DNA from: Amphimedon queenslandica
Taxonomy: Eukaryota > Porifera > Demospongiae > Haplosclerida > Niphatidae
Direction: 5' to 3'
NCBI RefSeq assembly: GCF_000090795.2
Contig: NW_003546477.1
Coordinates: 117,260 to 140,147 of the forward strand
Length of the DNA stretch: 22,888 nucleotides
The position numbers and the translations under genes are program-made. The notes beneath the pieces were generated by a model. The model made no database searches and was not told where the DNA came from. It worked only from the letters and a program-made list of their open reading frames with translations. This document shows, piece by piece, positions 12,046 to 22,594 of the stretch. Every line of letters starts with the position of its first letter. Within the stretch, counting starts at the first letter, position 1.

Positions 12046-12410
12046 AGCCCCTCTACAACATTTATAAGTGCCTACATGTATGATGATCAACAACTGGGAG
12101 AAGCTCAAGTCAAAATGTGAATACTCCTACGCGTATCAGGCCACGCCTACTATAATGGGCGTGACCTGTGACTCATTTATGTCCGGAAATGTACGGAAAA
12201 CACGTGGTGATTTGTTGTGGGCGTGGTGTTGGGAAATTATCCGTTCACACTCCGTCACGTGGTGTTATTGACAAAAATGTCAGGAATGGGCACTCCACTC
12301 CTCTTCCTTTCTATCCTCTCCTTGCAGCCTGTTGACATTCCACAGTCACTCTTAAGCAGGGGAGAGAAGAAAACAAAGATTAGCTCCCTCTGGCCCAGCA
12401 ATATCAAGCA
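12046..12410. promoter_or_regulatory. Probable bidirectional promoter between gene C and the ABCB gene
   Basis: 365 bp separate the two divergent ATGs. Visible motifs are TGACTCA (AP-1 type) at 12169-12175, CCGGAA (ETS type) at 12183-12188, and two CACGTG E-boxes at 12201-12206 and 12256-12261. The spacer also contains several GGGCGTGG/CCACGCC-like words. There is no clear TATA box for the transporter. Motif matches are seen directly; their use in vivo is inference. Confidence 0.5.
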
Positions 12411-13712
12411 ATGTCTACGTCTGTTGCTCCTTCATACGACGCTATAATAGAGGAGTCGGATGAAAGGTGGGTGGGCGAAGAGCAAGAGCTAAAAGCATTC
12501 TTTCTCTGCCTTGTTCCTCGCTCTTTTCTCGTCTAAAGACAGTCTACTTGCAACCAAATAATTTTAACTTTGTTGTATATTTTTTAATAGTAATCCATCC
12601 AGCACTTTACCAAGAGATGGTCGTGAAAATGGAAACACACCTGCTGCAAGTTTTGCAAATGCCCAGGACAAAGAGCCAAGAGGCTCTGAGCCAAAGAACG
12701 AAGAGCAGCCACTTACAGTTATAGTTGGCGATGGCTCTGGTTCTGGTCACGATGACCTTAACCATAAGAAAGTCTCACCTTGGAATTTAGTAAGTTAATG
12801 TGAAAATTACCCGCTACATGTAAATTACAGGTAATTAATATGAGTTTGTAGTAACGTGTTTTTCACTGCTTGTCAACAAGGCCTGCATTGAGTTGGCCTT
12901 GTATTAAAATCTTTTGTGTTTAATAGATGATAGTTGTGCAATGTACAAAAGTACATGTAAAGAATGTGTCGCGTTATATTAGTCAATCACATTTAACGAT
13001 CCTTGAAATTAATGATGCGATGATCAGTTTATACTCTGCTTTAGTGACTTTGGTAATTTCCAATTTTATTTTGAGATGGAAATTTTGCCGAAGTTTAGCC
13101 ACCCATTTAAGGCCCATGTGCTGTAACCCGTACAGTGATTACTCCTTTATAACTTTCCAAGTAATTCTGCTTGGAATTATTGCCCAAATAAAGTGTTCTT
13201 CTAAGATAAACTGTTATAAGCTAAAGTTTGTCGAAAGTCTGTTAATTTTTTTGCAATACTAAAAATTATCATCTCCAAACTTGTCTCCGTGTTTCCCTTG
13301 TTATTGTGATAATTATTCTGTGACACTTTTTATTTCATGATTATCATAGAACTAAGTAAATTTATGTAAGTAAATGTTATTTGTAGCAACAACTTGCAAG
13401 AAAGAGTTTAAATTAATTTATTGATGCACTGTGGCCTTCTGACTTCATTACTGGTACTTGCAAATGATGTCAATTCTACTGATTCATTGCTGTGTGTGCA
13501 TACATGTACATGCAATACACGTGTATTGTACATGTAATACTCAAGTATAGATATACATGTAGCAGTTTAGGTACTTCTGTTTATAGTGTTTATAGTATTT
13601 GGTTTAGAAATACTCATTATCTTTAAAGTTGACACGACCTCATTATCTGAGGTCTCTATCTTACTCTCTCTCTCATCCTTCTCTTCTTCCTCTCTCTCTC
13701 TCTCACCTTGTC

Positions 13713-13750
<38 letters not shown>

Positions 13751-15528
13751 CCCCTCTCTCTCTCTAGTTTCGTTTTGCTTCACGTTTAGATCTCCTCTAC
13801 ATTATAGTCGGTCTTATAATGGCCATACTTGCTGGCTCATCCCTCCCATTCACATTCCTAGTCCTTGGTTCCGTCATCAACGAATTCAACGGATACACCA
13901 TCATCTCTCCTCCTGAGCCCATCCCGCCAAACACAACATACTTCTGTAATTTAGCAGACCTCTATCCGGACTATGTAAATTCAAATGACCCAGCCCAGCT
14001 GCTAAGGAGCAGGGTCACTACTTTAGCTTATTATGGGATTGCAATTGGTGCTGGACTATTTGCTGCTTCTCTCCTTTCCAATATACTGTGGAGTATTGCC
14101 GCCCTAAATCAGACTAGGAGGCTAAGGACTGCTTTTCTCAGTGCTGTTTTGAATCAAGAGGTTGGACATTATGACCTCCATCCTCCTTCAGAGCTTCCCT
14201 CAAGATTAGCAGAGTAAGAGGCCTTGTGGCAAATTGGCAAATATGTAATTGTGTGTACGTGCATGTACATGTACATGCATGATTGTGTTCATGGTACATG
14301 TTGCTGTGTTAATTCTTGTTGTGACTGGGTTTGATCTGTTGATGTATGTTGCATTAATTGCATTTCGTGTTATGTGTGTGATATGGTTTTCAAAAGTGTG
14401 GTCACCTTTCCTGTCTGACTCATAGTCTCTTTATTACTCTTCTAATTCTTCTCTTCCTCTCTCTCTCCCCCCCCTCTCTCTCTCTCTCTCTCCTCTCTCT
14501 CCCCTCTCTCTCCCCCCTCTCTCTTCATAGTGATGTTAATAAGTTTGAGGATGGTATTGGTCAGAATTTCGGCAGTTTCATACAAGAAGCCACTGCCCTC
14601 ATATTTGGCTTCGTCATAGCTCTTGCCCTCAACTACAGACTAGCCCTCGCCATCTCAATATTCCTACCACTTCTCGTGATTGTCACCTTTGCAGTTGGAA
14701 AGGTAACAAGGACTGTATTATAATAATAACAATAATAACAATAATAATAATAATTTTCTAAACCTATTTTAACCTGTTACATGTGTTCTTATTTTTGTTT
14801 ATAATGATGATGATGATAATGTAACTGAATCTCTCTTTCTCTCCTCTTAATTTTAGGTGTCCATATACGTCTCCAGTAAAGAACAAACTGCTTTAGCTCA
14901 GGCTGGTAGTGTAGCTGAAGAAGTCCTGACAGCCATTAGGACAGTGATGGCATTTGGGGGAGAGAAGAAAGAAACAGAGAGGTATGTTGATTCCTTGTAC
15001 AGGTACATTTTAAACTAATAAGCTCCAATTTTGAAATAAGTTACTCTTCAGCAATCACATAATCCTAATTAAAATACCTCCACCCTATATATGCACGTGA
15101 TATTATATTTGTAACATTAATAGTACATTTATATTTGTCAATAGTCTATTTGTATGCAATTATATATTTGTAAAGTTAATAGTATCTTTGTAATAGTATT
15201 TTGTGTAAATAACTCTTTCAATCAAAGGTACACTTCACTGCTAAAGAAAGCTAAAGTAGAATCTTACAAGAAGCAGATGACTGTTGCTTTTATATCTGGC
15301 TTCTATGGCATGATCTTCTTTGCATTCTATGCTTTAGGAATCTGGTATGTTAATGAGTAATTAATATACAATTTCATGTACATGTACATATATGCATTTA
15401 GTAGTCGAGTGTATTTCAAGGTGTGGGTATAAGTAATGTAATACCTGAGGACTGAGATATCTGCTTGAGGTGAAGCTGAGGGCAGATATCAAGGGACTCA
15501 GGTATTACATTACTGATACTCACCTCCA

Positions 15529-15591
<63 letters not shown>

Positions 15592-16813
15592 GTCACTACA
15601 TTATACTGTACATGTATGATGCAGGTAATATGATATTATGATGTGATATACACATGTTTACGCATCATTGATGAACAGTGATATGATTTTGTACTGTATA
15701 AGCTTTATCAATAGATAATGTTCCACATTGTGTTTATATTGATGAACTACATTGTTCCTGTATGATCCTTACATAGTTGCCTTTTCTTGGGAAATAATTA
15801 ATTTTCTATAATTTCTGTGTACAAATATCAATATCATTGCATTACTACAAGGCTGCATCATGTTCGTGCATTTTTAAAATTTCAAAAATTTGGTTGAGGA
15901 TAATTTGATTAGTGAATAAAATACTTTTACATGGTGTAAGAGCTGTAGCTGATGTACATGTAACTGCTTTTCTTATAATTGGAATATTCATTTATTTTTT
16001 GTTGTGTAATTGTCATCAAAAATACACTCATTGTATTATTATTATTATCATTACTATTATCATTCGTTTGTTATTATTTATTTTATTTGTTATATCTTCT
16101 TAAAAATAATAAAAAACATTTTTAATACATGTACACATACATGTACATTGAATATCATATATTAATAATACTCCAATAACATTATCTACAGTACCGCTCA
16201 GCTATAACTTTACTTTTATATGTGTGATCTCCAGAGTGTATAGAGAAGCTGCACTACTAGCTGTCATGTACACGATAAGTGAAGTTATAGCTGAGCGGTA
16301 CTGTACATGTACTGCTATGCCTGTACATGTACATTGTGTAAAGATGATTTAATGTCGTTCCTATAGTTTATACTTTAATAATAATAATTATGAACTTGTA
16401 TGGGATGTTTATTATTTTTCTATTCAAGGTATGGGGTAGAGATACTGGTTGATTGTGACATTACTGGAGGAACTATTGTTACTGTAAGGAAATAAGCACA
16501 TTCTTCTTTATAGGGACAATATAATCCTTATTTAAACTTCCTTCCTCTACTCCCTTCTCCTTATTATCTCTCTCTTCCTTTCCCTCCCCCTCTCCCTCTC
16601 TCTCTCTCTTCCTTTCTCTCCCCCTCTCTCTCTATTTTAGGTTATCCTCGAGATTGCTGGCATTAGTTTTAACATTAGCAATGCTCTTCCTTTGTTTATA
16701 TCAGTGATGGACGCAGTGGCAGCTGCTAAGGGACTGTATCCCACCATTGATCAAGTAAACTTATTGTTTGTATAGTCTTGGGTATAATTAGCTTTCTCTC
16801 TCTCTCCCTCCCT

Positions 16814-16856
<43 letters not shown>

Positions 16857-19800
16857 CTCTCTCTCTCGCTCGCTCTCTCTCTCTCTCCTAAATATTTTTT
16901 ATCTCAGTTACCGAATCAAGCCAAATCAAAAGGTGAATTCTGTCTAAAAAATGTCCAAGGCAACGTAAAGATGACCAACGTTACGTTCAGTTACCCTTCA
17001 AGGCCTGGGGTCTCAATTCTTAACGGAATTGACCTTCACATAAAAGCTGGTCAAACCATAGGGCTGGTTGGTCCTAGTGGGTGTGGCAAGAGCACTCTAC
17101 TGCACGTGATGCAGAGACTCTACATGCATACTGGGGGAAAGGTATAGATACATGTGATAGGAGAGGATTTATAATATTTTCTGATGCATATACATGTTTT
17201 TATGTTGCCTAGAAAGTTTGAGCTGATTCCAATCAAAATTGAATTTTTTGTGAATTTTTGAATCTGCTCCAAAATTGGGTCAAAGTCCCTGTACTATAGT
17301 ACAGGGGCGTTGGCCAAATTTCGCTAAAAATGAAAAGTAGAGAATTTTCCATTTTAATAATATTTTCTGATGCATATACATGTTCTTATGTTGTGTAGAA
17401 AGTTTGAGCTTATTCCGATCAAAATTGTATTTTTACGAATTTTAAAAATTGCTCCAAAATTTGTCAGCCATGCATGCATGTGCACATATTAATGTAATGA
17501 GTATATTAGCCACTTTATTGATAATCATAATTCTATTAAATCATTAGGTCACTATTGATGACGTTGATATAAAGGACTTGAGTATTGGCTGGTTAAGGAG
17601 ACAGGTGGGTGTGGTTTCACAGGAGCCACTCCTCTTCAACGTGTCAATAGGTGAAAACATCAGCTACGGGAAAGCTGGAGCCACGCCCATGCAAATCGAA
17701 GAAGCAGCAAGAGCTGCAAATGCATACGAATTCATCAGCAACTTACCAGAAGGTTTCAACACTTTAGTCGGCGATGGAGGAGCTCAATTGAGTGGTGGAG
17801 AAAAACAGCGAGTAGCCATAGCTCGGGCTTTAATTAGAAACCCTAAAATACTCCTCCTTGATGAAGCAACGTCAGCTCTTGACTCTGAGAATGAGAAGGA
17901 GGTGCAAGCTGCTCTTGACCGAGCTAGGATTGGTCGTACTACAGTAATCATTGCTCACCGATTATCCACAATACAGTCGGCTGATGTCATAGTGGCTATG
18001 GAGAAAGGAAAGATTGTTGAAATGGGGTCTCACTCTCGCCTTATGGAGAGAAAAGGTCTTTATTATAAACTGGTACAGAAACAAACTCTTGGAAAGAAAG
18101 GTATGGCTCTATTAATACATGTACCGTGCATAGTATATTCTTGTATATCTTTGTTTATCTCAGTATACTTGCATATATTATACTGACATTAATACTAATA
18201 ATTTATTATTTCTTAATTTTTTTAGCTAACGAAACAGAATTCGCCAACTTTTACCGTCAGTCTGTGAAGAAGAGAGTTTCCTTCAATCGACAGCAGATCC
18301 CGTCGACAGGGGGCGGGGTAGGAGGAGGAGGGGCAGGAGTAACACTACACGCACATGTACCGCAAACATTCTCAACTCTCTCTCAAGCCCCTCCCACTAC
18401 TATTAGAAGATCTCGTGCTCCTTCGGCGAAACAGATGGCCCAACAAGGAAGAACCTTTACCAGAAAACCAACGGATTATGCTTTGATGCGGGTTATGAGT
18501 GATATGAGTATCCCACCGCCTACTCCAAAGACTCCGAAATTCTCACCTCATAATATCTTTGAACTTGATCGGGAAGAGGTGAGCTGTGAAGATGTTTAAT
18601 TTATTTATTATTGTTGTTGTTGTTATCATTATTATGGATTCTTCTGATGCTTTGTGCTTCATTTGTTTTACATTTGACAATTAAAAATAAATAAAAGAAT
18701 AATAATAATAATAATAACAATAATAATGATAATAATTAGTATATGATTATACAGTGTATGTACATGTACATGTACATTTAATACATCCTTTTATACTAGT
18801 ACTATTACTGTGTACTACATTTATTAATTATTTCCTTCTCCTATATTCCAGGCTATTGCTGCCGAGAGAGAAGCAGCTGAAAAAGAGAACGTCATTACAA
18901 AAGCTCCATGGAGAAAGATGCTCCAACTAAGTAAACCGGATTGGTGGCTTTTGTTAACCGGACTGGCTGGTTTCGCTCTCTTTGGTGTCCTCTTGTCAGC
19001 TCTTTATGTTCTCTTCAGTGAAGCAGTAGAGGTGACTACAATTCATTTTAAATTTTGATTTAGTATAATTACATGTACATGTACACATGTAGGTGTAACT
19101 GATGGTGTATATCTTTCTGTACTTTATTCATTTTTTGATCTTTTTTTAGATATTCAGTAACATAGATAGAGATGAGGTCATTAAACAAGCTCGACTATAT
19201 TCAATCCTTTATGCTGTGGTTGGGTTTGTTGGACTTATCATTAACTTTGTAGCTGTAAGCAGCACTTTTTAATAATATAACGACATTATTATTATTATTA
19301 TTATTATTACTATTATTATCATTTATTAGACCTATTCACTGTGTATTGCTGCTGATAGACTCACCACTAGATTAAGGCAGAAGTCATTTGAGACGATTAT
19401 GAAGCAAGACATGTCCTTCTTTGATGAACCACAGAACTCAGTGAGTATATTAACAGGACGACTAGCGATTGACACCACTGAAGTTAATCAAGTAAGATTA
19501 ATAATGTACTGTCTTTCTCAAAATTTTAATAAAAGTACTGGTTTGTGTTTTAGTATCTAAAAGGTCCATTTTAATAAAAAAAATTTAGTAACAATAGTAC
19601 ATGGAGCTAAATTTTGTTTGTTTGAACTGTTAATTATTGCTGTGTTCATGGTAACTACATGTAACTAAATGGAATGTACATTTAAAGGAGTGATTGAGGT
19701 GGTGGGTGTGAGAGGGAGTGTTAGAGTTACATAATACTTTCTCACTATTGTTGCAAATGTTTGTCATTTTTGTTGACACAAAGTCCCTTGAGTAATATTA

Positions 19801-22594
19801 TGGTTTGAAAACAAACAATTGTAAATAAATATTGACAAATGAACCTCTCCTTTCTCCCTCTCTCTCTCTCTCTACAGGCCACTGGTTTTTCATTAGGTAT
19901 TACTGTCCGTGGTATTATCAATCTTATAACTAATTACATCATCATATTTACCTTTTCATGGCCTATGGGGCTAGCGTCATTAACAACGTTAGTAATATTT
20001 ATTTTAGTCGGATTTCTACAGCTGACGCTCACTAACCTGTTTGTGTTGAAGAGTCTGGAGCATCAGGGGAGGAGTCTGAAGACTGCCATTGAAGCTATTG
20101 ATAATGTTTATACAATAATATCACTTGGTATTGAGAAGAGATTGTTACAGAAGTACAAGGACCAGCTTAAACCAGCATATCAGTAAGAGACCGAGAAAGA
20201 AAGAAAGAATATTTGGATTTTTTTAATTAGCAAATTTTCAGAAAAATTATGCAAGGCTATAGCCCATGGTTTTTTCGAAAAAAAATGGCTCCGAAATCAC
20301 CCCCAATTTTTATTACATTTTCTGATATATATTGATGTCCTTATGCTATATAGAAATTTTGAGCTGATTCCGACTTCAATTTTTCAAGTTACGGCCATTT
20401 TAAAAAATGAGCCAAAATCTGAAAAATACCCAAGGCTATAGCCCATGATTTTTTCCAAAAAATGGCTCCAAAATCACCCCCCATTTTTATTACATTTTCT
20501 GATACGTATTGATGTCCTTATGCTACGTAGAAAGTTTGAGCTGATTCCGACTTCAATTTTTCGAGTTACGGCCATTTTAAAAAATGAGCCAAAATCTGAA
20601 AAATACCCAAGGCTATAGCCCATGATTTTTTTCAAAAAATGGCCCTGAAATGTTCCTCAGTCTAAATTAATGAGCATGTGATGTATACATTTATAATATA
20701 TTTGCTGTTTTTTTCTCTCTCTCTCAGTTATGATATTCAAGGTGCCATTATCCAGTCTTTATTATTTTCCCTGGCTCAATCTTGTGCTACTTTTGTACTC
20801 TCAGGAGGAATGATCATTGGAGCTTATGCTTACACTTCTCCTGACACTGTCTATTATGCTGACATTAGTGACATATTTAAGTAAAAGAGAGAGGGAGAGT
20901 TAACTTTAAAATACGTATACATGTACTCCAAACCCACTTTTAGTACTAATTTGAATGAATTTTTAGAGACTTTTAAAATAGAGCCAATTTCTCACTATAT
21001 TAAAAACAATAACATCAGTGCACCTAATTAAAAGTATAGACTGAAATTATTTCTTTCTCCTCCAGAGCTATTGGTGCAATGCTATATGCTGGCTGGTTGT
21101 TTAAGGAGCTCATTCGCTCCCTGCCTGATACCCAGTCAGCACAAATAGCAGCTTCAAGAATACTAGCACTGCTGGAGGAAAAACCCTCCATTAACATGCC
21201 TAATCAAGGAGTGGATATCGCCACAAAAGTATGTATACATGTACATCATTAGCATTGTTGCCTAGCTGATTTATACATGGTAGTATTAAGGCACAGATTT
21301 TAGCAACTTAAAAAATTCATTAAAAAATCCAATTTTGATTGGAATCAGCTCAAACTTTCTACACAACATAAGTACACATATATGCATCAGAAAAAAATTA
21401 TTAAAATGCAAAATTCTCTCTTTTCATTTTTGGCAAAATATGGCCAATGTCACTGTACAAGGACATTGACCTGATTTTGGAGCAATTTTAAAAATTCATT
21501 AAAAATCCAATATTGATTTGATTATTATTTTAATATTGTAGTTTCAAGAAGATTATGCTAAGCTTGCATTAGACGACATTCATTTCTCTTACTCGTCTCG
21601 TCCTGGTGTGGTGGTACTACCAGGCCTGAGTCTCACCGTTAAACCAGGAAAGACTCTCGGCATAGTAGGACCAAGCGGATCAGGAAAGAGCACCATACTG
21701 TCACTTGCCGAGAGATTCTATGATCCTGATCCTGATTCGGGAACAATAGAATTCAACAATATCAATATCAATATTTTTGAGATCTCATCTCTCCGGAGAC
21801 AGATGAGTCTAGTACCTCAGGACCCAGTTTTATTTGACATGTCTATTTCTGATAACATTCGTTATGGGGCTTTATTTAGAAATGACATTACTGAAGAGGA
21901 AGTCATAGAAGTGGCTAAAGTTGCTAATATTCACGAGTTCATTATGTCACTGCCTCATGTGAGTTTAATGAATTATGTGGTACATGTACATGTATACAGA
22001 CTAGCCTCTATATAATGGACACTGAAAGTGTCTCTGTTATACAGAGGTGTCCTTTATGTGGAGGTTAATTTATACAGTAAGGAATGTAATTAGTACACTA
22101 GGTGCTGTCCGTTAAATGGAGGTGTACGCTATAGAGAGTGTCCATTAAGAGAGACTATCAAACTACTATAGTTTTTCTAATTTGATGCATCACATATTAA
22201 GAATTGATTATTATAGGGTTACCAGACTATGGTTGGTAGTAGAGGCACTCAACTAAGTGGCGGAGAGAAGCAGCGAGTAGCCATTGCCCGTGCTTTAATT
22301 AGAGACCCTAAAATCCTCCTCCTAGACGAAGCAACGTCAGCTCTTGACTCTGAAAATGAGAAAGTGGTTCAAGAAGCTCTTGATAAAGCAAGACGAGGTC
22401 GTACTACCATTATCATAGCTCACCGACTGTCTACGATATATGAAGCTGATTCTATTGCTGTCCTTCATGAGGGAAGTGTTGTGGAGCAGGGAACTCACGA
22501 GGAGTTGATGAGATTGCAAGGACACTACTACCTAATGAACAGTGTCTCACAGCAGCAGAAGGAGGAGGAGGAGGAAGATGACATTTTTGTTTGA
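12411..22594 (+). CDS. ABCB1-like: Full-length ABCB-family (P-glycoprotein-like) ABC transporter, 19 exons
   Basis: Exons: 12411-12466, 12591-12789, 13768-14213, 14531-14702, 14857-14981, 15228-15344, 16429-16483, 16641-16754, 16908-17141, 17548-18100, 18226-18578, 18852-19031, 19150-19254, 19330-19491, 19878-20182, 20728-20880, 21066-21228, 21542-21958, 22217-22594. All 18 introns are GT/AG and the joined frame stays open for 1428 residues plus stop, slightly longer than human ABCB1 (1280). The order is an 85-residue cytosolic head, TMD1, NBD1, a long linker, TMD2, NBD2 and an acidic tail. Both NBDs have complete Walker A, Q-loop, LSGGE signature, Walker B with catalytic Glu, and H-loop, so both ATP sites should be competent. 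Family role: ATP-driven export of hydrophobic or amphipathic compounds at a membrane. Assignment among ABCB1, 4, 5 and 11 cannot be made by eye. The start is the first ATG of exon 1, and the small first exons are the least certain. Confidence 0.93.
12790..13767 (+). other. ABCB intron 2
   Basis: A 978-bp intron (GTAAGT to CTAG) between the cytosolic head and TMD1. A 111-codon open frame at 12927-13262 has no recognisable domain and I do not call it a gene. A TACATG cluster lies at about 13500-13560, and a CT microsatellite at about 13660-13767 forms the acceptor tract. Confidence 0.7.
14455..14528 (+). repeat. CT microsatellite at the ABCB intron 3 acceptor
   Basis: An interrupted (CT)n and C-run tract that leads into the CTTCATAG acceptor of exon 4. 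Confidence 0.85.
15422..15526. repeat. Fold-back (inverted-repeat) element
   Basis: The left arm agtaatgtaatacctgag and the right arm ctcaggtattacattact are perfect complements of 18 bp. The complementarity extends imperfectly outward (gtgggtat against atactcac) and inward (gatatctgc against gcagatatc). The whole can fold into one long hairpin. A MITE is likely but I cannot define a target-site duplication. Confidence 0.8.
15530..15589. repeat. (CA)n microsatellite
   Basis: About 30 uninterrupted CA units directly abutting the fold-back element. Confidence 0.95.
16189..16303. mobile_element. 115-bp Tc1/mariner-like MITE
   Basis: Terminal inverted repeats match perfectly over 22 bp, starting cagtaccgctcagctataac on the left and ending with the complement on the right. 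The element is flanked on both sides by TA, the target-site duplication of Tc1/mariner elements, and the termini begin CAGT as many mariner-group elements do. The interior is short and non-coding, so movement would need a transposase from elsewhere. Confidence 0.8.
16562..16636 (+). repeat. CT-rich tract at the ABCB intron 7 acceptor
   Basis: An interrupted CT/CCT run leading into CTATTTTAG before exon 8. Confidence 0.8.
16793..16888 (+). repeat. CT microsatellite in ABCB intron 8
   Basis: An interrupted (CT)n run with CCCT blocks that occupies most of the 153-bp intron and ends about 20 nt before the acceptor of exon 9. Confidence 0.85.
16908..18100 (+). other. ABCB nucleotide-binding domain 1 (exons 9-10, residues 429-690)
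   Basis: A-loop tyrosine in FSYPSRPG (Tyr457), Walker [10 protein letters not shown] at 483-491, Q-loop VVSQEPLLF, signature LSGGEKQ at 587-593, Walker B ILLLDE at 607-612 and H-loop His643 in IIAHRLST. Every residue needed for ATP binding and hydrolysis is present. Intron 9 (17142-17547) splits the domain after Walker A. Confidence 0.95.
17170..17475 (+). repeat. ~186-bp tandem repeat in ABCB intron 9, about 1.6 units
   Basis: The block ttttctgatgcatatacatg recurs at about 17177 and 17363, each time followed by gtagaaagtttgagct-like sequence. The inner part holds a perfect 20-bp palindrome at 17287-17306. The same family is present inverted in intron 17. It shares a core with the ~178-bp family of positions 1-510. 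Confidence 0.82.
18226..18578 (+). other. ABCB inter-domain linker (exon 11, residues 691-808)
   Basis: About 118 residues, Ser/Pro/Gly-rich with basic patches and no predicted fold. It is longer than the typical ABCB1 linker. It contains a KKRVSF motif (705-710), a poly-Gly stretch, RRSRAPS and a proline/threonine-rich run. These are plausible kinase and docking sites; in ABCB1 the equivalent linker is phosphorylated. Confidence 0.8.
19492..19877 (+). other. ABCB intron 14
   Basis: A 386-bp AT-rich intron with a short CT tract (about 19850-19875) before its CTACAG acceptor. I see nothing else in it. Confidence 0.7.
20215..20648 (-). repeat. ~178-bp tandem repeat in ABCB intron 15, about 2.3 units
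   Basis: The block caaggctatagccc starts at about 20252, 20431 and 20608 (spacing 177-179). Read on the minus strand it matches the 1-510 array closely, including the gggggtgattt, catgggctatagccttg and aatggccgtaac blocks. It fills most of the 545-bp intron. Confidence 0.88.
21290..21535 (-). repeat. ~186-bp family repeat in ABCB intron 17, inverted relative to intron 9
   Basis: On the minus strand it contains tctgatgcatata, tagaaagtttgagctgattc and ggccatattttgccaaaaatg blocks that align with the intron 9 element. It includes the partial palindrome around 21447-21470 in place of the perfect one seen there. Confidence 0.8.
21542..22594 (+). other. ABCB nucleotide-binding domain 2 (exons 18-19, residues 1165-1428)
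   Basis: A-loop tyrosine in FSYSSRPG (Tyr1181), Walker [10 protein letters not shown] at 1207-1215, Q-loop VPQDPVLF, signature LSGGEKQ at 1316-1322, Walker B ILLLDE at 1336-1341 and H-loop His1372. All motifs are intact. The tail is [11 protein letters not shown]. Intron 18 (21959-22216) splits the domain before the signature motif. Confidence 0.95.
22000..22165. repeat. GTGTCC-type degenerate repeat in ABCB intron 18
   Basis: Words gaggtgtcc, ggacact, agtgtcc and tggaggt recur in both orientations over about 160 bp. The same ggacac/gtgtcc plus taat/atta words make up the minisatellites at 1101-1536, so this looks like a diverged relative. Confidence 0.6.

Larger units (their letters stand above)
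15345..16428 (+). other. ABCB intron 6, loaded with small repeats
   Basis: A 1084-bp intron containing a fold-back element (15422-15526), a (CA)n run (15530-15589), a mariner-like MITE (16189-16303) and several TACATG clusters. Between 15600 and 16180 I see only AT-rich sequence. Confidence 0.75.
13768..16754 (+). other. ABCB transmembrane domain 1 (exons 3-8, residues 86-428)
   Basis: Exon 3 opens with [15 protein letters not shown], typical of the first ABCB transmembrane helix, then an extracellular loop with an N-glycosylation sequon (PPNTTYF) and a second helix. The [20 protein letters not shown] segment of exon 5 is the conserved intracellular coupling region. Exons 6-8 carry the last helices, with the ALGIWYG motif split across the exon 6/7 junction and AAAKGLY in exon 8. 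Hydrophobic segments account for about six helices. Confidence 0.88.
18852..21228 (+). other. ABCB transmembrane domain 2 (exons 12-17, residues 809-1164)
   Basis: Starts with an acidic/Ala-rich helix and [21 protein letters not shown] (first helix). The conserved intracellular segment follows with [20 protein letters not shown], and [15 protein letters not shown] precedes the middle helices in exon 15. Exons 16-17 carry the last helices and the [20 protein letters not shown] segment that joins to NBD2. Confidence 0.88.

Noticed and set aside
12046..12108. Upstream extension of the gene C start
   Set aside because: It would also begin at TTG. The ATG at 12045 gives a normal signal-anchor matching gene A.
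12467..12724. 85-codon open frame spanning ABCB intron 1 and exon 2
   Set aside because: It reads exon 2 in the wrong frame. The spliced frame continues through all later exons.
12927..13262. 111-codon open frame in ABCB intron 2
   Set aside because: Mixed hydrophobic composition without domain, start context or splice support. It may be a chance frame in AT-rich intron.
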